From: Candidatus Symbiobacter sp. | GTDB lineage: Bacteria > Pseudomonadota > Alphaproteobacteria > Elsterales > Elsteraceae | Direction: 5' to 3' | DNA: 17,760 bases | Assembly (NCBI GenBank): GCA_030054015.1 | Contig: JASGCR010000009.1 | Coordinates: 1-17,760 of the forward strand | In this document: in pieces, positions 14,890 to 17,760 of the stretch | Layout of the letters: every line of letters starts with the position of its first letter | Numbering within the stretch: position 1 is the first letter of the stretch | Notes under the pieces: model-generated | The model's database searches: none | What the model saw: the letters and a program-made list of their open reading frames with translations, nothing else | Told to the model about the DNA's origin: nothing | Program-made: the position numbers and the translations under genes

Positions 14890-15818
14890 GCAACTCTGAA
14901 CCACATAAAAAAGCCGCCAATGCGCATCGGCATATTTTGGTGGGGGCGGGCAAAATGGGCGGCGGGATGCTGCGCGGCTGGCTCAAATTCCAGGAATTTC
15001 GCTTTGATGAATTTTGGGTGATTGAACCCAATCATGCCGCCCTGTCCCAGGAATTTGCCGCCGAGTCCCGGGTTAAATTCATGCCCACCCTGGCGGACGC
15101 GCTAAGCCATACAAGCGCGCCCGATGCGGATGCGGATGCTCATGCCGATACCGATGCCGTTCCTAAAATTGCGTCGCTGACATTTGCGGTCAAGCCCCAG
15201 GTTTTTGCCGAAATTTTGCCGCCTTACCAAGATTTGATTGCGCGTCACCGCCCGGTGGTGATTTCGATTGCGGCGGGTCAGACGATTGCCCGTATCGCGG
15301 GTTATTTCCCCAATGCCGCCATTGTGCGGGCGATGCCGAATTTGCCCTCATCGATTGGGCGGGGTTTGGCGGTGGCGGTCTCGAATCACCAGGTCTCGCA
15401 TGATCAACGGATTATGGCGCGTTCCTTGCTGTGGGCGTGCGGCAAAGTGTTTTGGATCAAAGACGAAAAGAAAATGGATGCGGTGACGGCGGTGTCGGGT
15501 TCGGGGCCGGCCTATGTGTTTTATTTGACCGAAATTTTGGCGGCGGCGGGACGTGATTTGGGGCTGCCCGAAGATTTTGCCGATGATTTGGCCCGTCAAA
15601 CCGTGATCGGCGCGGCGGCCTTGCTGGAGCAATCGAATGAGGCGGCTTCTGATCTGCGACAAAATGTCACAAGTCCAGGTGGCACCACGGCGGCGGCGTT
15701 AAAAATTCTTATGGCCGATACGGCTGAGCTGACGGAAAAAACCAGTTTTTCCGATCACTTCAAGGCGGCAGTCGCGGCGGCGGCGGCGCGCTCACGCGAA
15801 TTGGCGGCGGGGGGATGA
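14886..15818 (+). CDS. proC: Pyrroline-5-carboxylate reductase (ProC)
   Basis: ProC catalyses the last step of proline synthesis, reducing 1-pyrroline-5-carboxylate with NAD(P)H. The Rossmann nucleotide motif ILVGAGKMGGGML covers residues 17-29. FAVKPQVFAEIL and IVRAMPNLPSSIGRG follow. The dimer/substrate domain has AVSGSGPAYVFYL (SGSGP 204-208) and the signature NVTSPGGTTAAAL. Length is 310, longer than the usual 270 or so. Part of the excess is an Ala/Asp repeat (PDADADAHADTDA, about residues 79-91) between beta strands of the Rossmann fold. ATG 14886 overlaps the YbjN-gene stop. The TGA stop (15816-15818) lies inside an R1 terminus-like sequence. Confidence 0.94.
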   Translation: MSNSEPHKKAANAHRHILVGAGKMGGGMLRGWLKFQEFRFDEFWVIEPNHAALSQEFAAESRVKFMPTLADALSHTSAPDADADAHADTDAVPKIASLTFAVKPQVFAEILPPYQDLIARHRPVVISIAAGQTIARIAGYFPNAAIVRAMPNLPSSIGRGLAVAVSNHQVSHDQRIMARSLLWACGKVFWIKDEKKMDAVTAVSGSGPAYVFYLTEILAAAGRDLGLPEDFADDLARQTVIGAAALLEQSNEAASDLRQNVTSPGGTTAAALKILMADTAELTEKTSFSDHFKAAVAAAAARSRELAAGG

Positions 15819-15841
15819 CGCTCCTTTTTTAGGAATAATAT
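15814..15841. repeat. R1 terminus remnant at the proC 3' end (copy E)
   Basis: ATGACGCTCC and a T-run (15815-15830) match the R1 right terminus AATGACGCTCC plus T-tract. GGAATAATA (15832-15840) matches the complement of the R1 central loop. The proC stop codon is inside this match. It is too short to be certain and may serve as a weak terminator. Confidence 0.5.
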
Positions 15842-15863
15842 TCTTCATCCTAAGGTTCTGCCC

Positions 15864-16337
15864 ATGCGCCCCCGCAAACCGGTCGGCGGCTTAACCGCCA
15901 TCAACCAATTTCTTGAAGCGGCCACGAAAAACTCCCTCCGCAGCCAAGGCTTTACGGTTTATGGCATTGTCGCCGATTGGGAAAAAATTGTCGGCTCGGT
16001 CTTGGCGCGTTATTCCGTACCCACGCGGTTGCGGCGCGACCGCGAGGGCAGCTTTGCCAGTTTGGAGATTCACATCGCCGCCGGCATTGGCTTGGAATTT
16101 CAACATTACCAACCGCAAGTGATTGAACGCATCAATCAATATTATGGCTATCGCGCCGTCACCCGCATTCACTTGCGCCAGGGCTATGTGCCGCCCGCCG
16201 CGCCGCCCGCGCCCGCGCCACTGGTCAAAGCCCTGCTGCCGCCGCATTTGGCCCAGGCGATTGACCAGGTGACTCATGTCCAATTGCGCCAGGCCTTGCG
16301 TGATTTGGGGGCGGCCATTTATGTTAAACCTCCCTAA
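15864..16337 (+). CDS. dciA: DUF721/DciA family protein (putative helicase loader)
   Basis: DUF721 proteins include DciA, the ancestral bacterial loader of the replicative helicase DnaB. The domain is visible from FTVYGIVADWEKIVG (tryptophan near residue 39) through LEIHIAAGIGLEFQHYQPQV and IERINQYYGYRAVTRIHLRQ. A Pro/Ala linker (PPAAPPAPAP) and a C-terminal helical tail follow, a layout common in alphaproteobacterial members. Length is 157. TAAGG (15851-15855) lies eight bases before ATG 15864. It converges with lysA, with only 11 bases between the stops, and no terminator hairpin is visible there. Assignment as DciA rests on the family only. Confidence 0.82.
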   Translation: MRPRKPVGGLTAINQFLEAATKNSLRSQGFTVYGIVADWEKIVGSVLARYSVPTRLRRDREGSFASLEIHIAAGIGLEFQHYQPQVIERINQYYGYRAVTRIHLRQGYVPPAAPPAPAPLVKALLPPHLAQAIDQVTHVQLRQALRDLGAAIYVKPP

Positions 16338-16348
16338 TCCGGCCAACC

Positions 16349-17629
16349 CTAATCCGGTTCAAATTGCAACAAATCAAGGGTAGAAATGGCGCGGCGCACC
16401 AGGCGGGCTTTGCTGTCTTCGACCATAATTTCGGCGGGCAAATGGCGGCTATTGTAACTGTTCGACATGGAAGCACCATAGGCCCCGGTATCGGCAATCA
16501 TCACCAAATCGCCCGGGGTCAAAGGCGGCAAGTGGCGATGCTCGGCAAAAATATCGGCGCTCTCGCACACTGGCCCCACGACATCGACCCGCTGCGGCGG
16601 GGCGTGACGGGTCACCACCGGCACAATGTCGTGATAAGAATCATACAAAGCAGGCCGCATCAAATCATTCATCGCCGCGTCTAAAATCACAAAATTGCGG
16701 CTGCTATTGGCTTTGGTGGCAATGACCCGCGTGAGCAAAATCCCGGCTTTGGCGACGAGAAACCGCCCCGGTTCGAAAATCAGGCGACAGCCCAAATCTC
16801 CCACATTTTCATTCACCAGGGCGGCATAGGCCGCCAGGTCAATCAGTTTCTCGCCGCGATAGGACACGCCAATGCCACCGCCCAAATCCAGGCGGGTGAG
16901 GCGATGACCGCTTTGGCGCAGCGACAACACCAATTGGCGCAGCGCGGCAAAGGCCAGAGCGAGCGGTTTTAATTCGGTCAATTGCGAGCCAATATGCACC
17001 GACAGCCCATCCAATTGCAGCGACGGCAATTGACGGGCGTGGGCGAAAATTTCCGCGACCTGTGCTTGTTCAATGCCGAATTTATTATGTTTGTTGCCGG
17101 TTGATATTTTGGCATGGGTTCCCCCATCAATATCAGGATTGACGCGAATGGCGGCGCGGGCGGTGACATTTTTGGCGGCGGCCAGGGCGGCGATGCGCTG
17201 CAATTCTTCGACCGATTCGACGCTAAATTGCAAAATGCCGTGATCGAGCGCGGCGGCAATTTCGTCATCGCGTTTGCCGACCCCCGCAAAGACAATTTTT
17301 TCGGCGGTGATCCCCGCTTTGAGGGCGCGTTGCAATTCCCCGCTCGACACAATATCGGCCCCGGCCCCCAGGGCGGCAAATAACCGCAACACGGCGAGGT
17401 TGGGATTGGCTTTGACCGCAAAACAAATCAGCGGCGCGTGGGCGGGCGACAGCGACGCGGTCACCTGGCGGTGAAAATTTTGCCAGGCCTGGCGCATCAG
17501 GGCGGCGGAGTACACATAACTGGGCGTGCCAAATTGCGCGGCCAGGTCGGTCATGGCGACGCCCTCACAAAAAAACTGACCGTTTTGCGCGTAGAATCCA
17601 GGCGGCGGGGCGGCGGGGTTGGTGGACAT
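16349..17629 (-). CDS. lysA: Diaminopimelate decarboxylase (LysA)
   Basis: LysA is a PLP enzyme that decarboxylates meso-diaminopimelate to L-lysine, the last step of the DAP pathway. The PLP lysine is K73 in CFAVKANPNLAVL. The barrel shows FGIEQAQV, LSVHIGSQL and LDLGGGIGVSYRG. EPGRFLVAKAG and C355 in GPVCESADIFAEHR (substrate-binding, from the neighbouring subunit) follow. DTGAYGASMSNSYNSR contains the tyrosine near the PLP phosphate. Length (426) is normal. ATG 17629 is preceded on the minus strand by AAGGAG. It is not next to argH as in many Alphaproteobacteria, at least on the visible side. The upstream gap holds R3 repeat DNA. Confidence 0.96.
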   Translation of the reverse strand: MSTNPAAPPPGFYAQNGQFFCEGVAMTDLAAQFGTPSYVYSAALMRQAWQNFHRQVTASLSPAHAPLICFAVKANPNLAVLRLFAALGAGADIVSSGELQRALKAGITAEKIVFAGVGKRDDEIAAALDHGILQFSVESVEELQRIAALAAAKNVTARAAIRVNPDIDGGTHAKISTGNKHNKFGIEQAQVAEIFAHARQLPSLQLDGLSVHIGSQLTELKPLALAFAALRQLVLSLRQSGHRLTRLDLGGGIGVSYRGEKLIDLAAYAALVNENVGDLGCRLIFEPGRFLVAKAGILLTRVIATKANSSRNFVILDAAMNDLMRPALYDSYHDIVPVVTRHAPPQRVDVVGPVCESADIFAEHRHLPPLTPGDLVMIADTGAYGASMSNSYNSRHLPAEIMVEDSKARLVRRAISTLDLLQFEPD

Positions 17630-17662
17630 TTTTTCTCCTTTTAGGAAAGTCTGATTCCATAT

Positions 17663-17711
17663 GAATTCCGCTTTATGACCCCCCCCTTCCTAAGGAAGGT
17701 CTGATTAAGTC
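17663..17711. repeat. R3 repeat arm upstream of lysA
   Basis: GAATTCCG, TTATGACCCC, CCTTCCTAAGGAAGG and GGTCTGA..AAGTC in this order match 9351-9397, with small differences: one extra C in the C-run, CTTTATG for ATTATG, and TT for AC near the end. The self-complementary part CCTTCCTAAGGAAGG is 17685-17699. The matching right arm would lie beyond the window. Confidence 0.8.
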
Positions 17712-17724
17712 GAAACTTTATTTA

Positions 17725-17748
17725 CCCCCCCTTCTTTAGAAGGGGGGG
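17725..17748. repeat. C/G-run hairpin at the window end
   Basis: CCCCCCCTTCT (17725-17735) and AGAAGGGGGGG (17738-17748) form an 11-bp perfect inverted repeat with a two-base gap. It resembles the CCCCCTTCC/GGAAGG parts of the adjacent R3 arm and is probably part of the same composite element. Confidence 0.75.
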
Positions 17749-17760
17749 ATAGAAAAGCTT

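Overview
The window looks like a chromosomal segment of a motile alphaproteobacterium, probably of a Rhodospirillales-like lineage (inference). The F1 ATP synthase genes run in the alphaproteobacterial order atpH-A-G-D-C without the F0 genes. An lgt-midA-pgeF run lies divergent to a ubiK (BMFP)-YbjN-proC run, which is also familiar from Alphaproteobacteria. The core genes are fairly GC-rich. Several inserted stretches are clearly AT-rich, and the intergenic regions carry dispersed palindromic repeats.

Layout. 1-293: a structured palindromic repeat (called R1 here) and the leader of atpH. 294-3413: atpH, atpA, atpG. 3425-5108: foreign-looking DNA that splits the ATP synthase operon. It holds two AT-rich membrane-protein genes (the second DUF6804-like), a long palindrome (family R2), and an orphan HEPN-type (HI0074 family) protein. 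5266-7139: atpD and atpC. 7138-7971: two nearly identical R1 elements bracketing a small GIY-YIG nuclease gene. 8132-9052: a flagellin gene with its own leader hairpin and a strong terminator, followed by half an R1 element. 9248-9321: tRNA-Arg(CCT). 9351-9592: a composite nested palindrome (R3 arms around an R2 core). 9665-11109: an AT-rich two-gene module, a Panacea/SocA-domain protein plus an unrecognised 240-residue protein. It is flanked by 53-bp direct repeats of the 3' end of pgeF, so it looks like an insertion at that gene's end.

11062-13806 (minus strand): pgeF, midA and lgt, overlapping head to tail. 14022-16337 (plus strand): ubiK, a YbjN-domain gene, proC and a DUF721/DciA gene. 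16349-17629 (minus strand): lysA. 17630-17760: another R3 arm and a C/G-rich hairpin, cut by the window edge.

Functionally, the backbone is housekeeping: ATP synthesis, lipoprotein maturation, cell-wall editing, complex I assembly, ubiquinone synthesis support, proline and lysine/DAP synthesis, and helicase loading. The accessory content is a likely toxin-antitoxin or defence-type pair (Panacea plus unknown partner), a probably inactive or repurposed HEPN protein, a membrane-protein pair inside the atp operon, and a GIY-YIG gene enclosed by repeats. The Panacea module with its pgeF-derived flanks and the R1 repeat system are the parts most worth following up.
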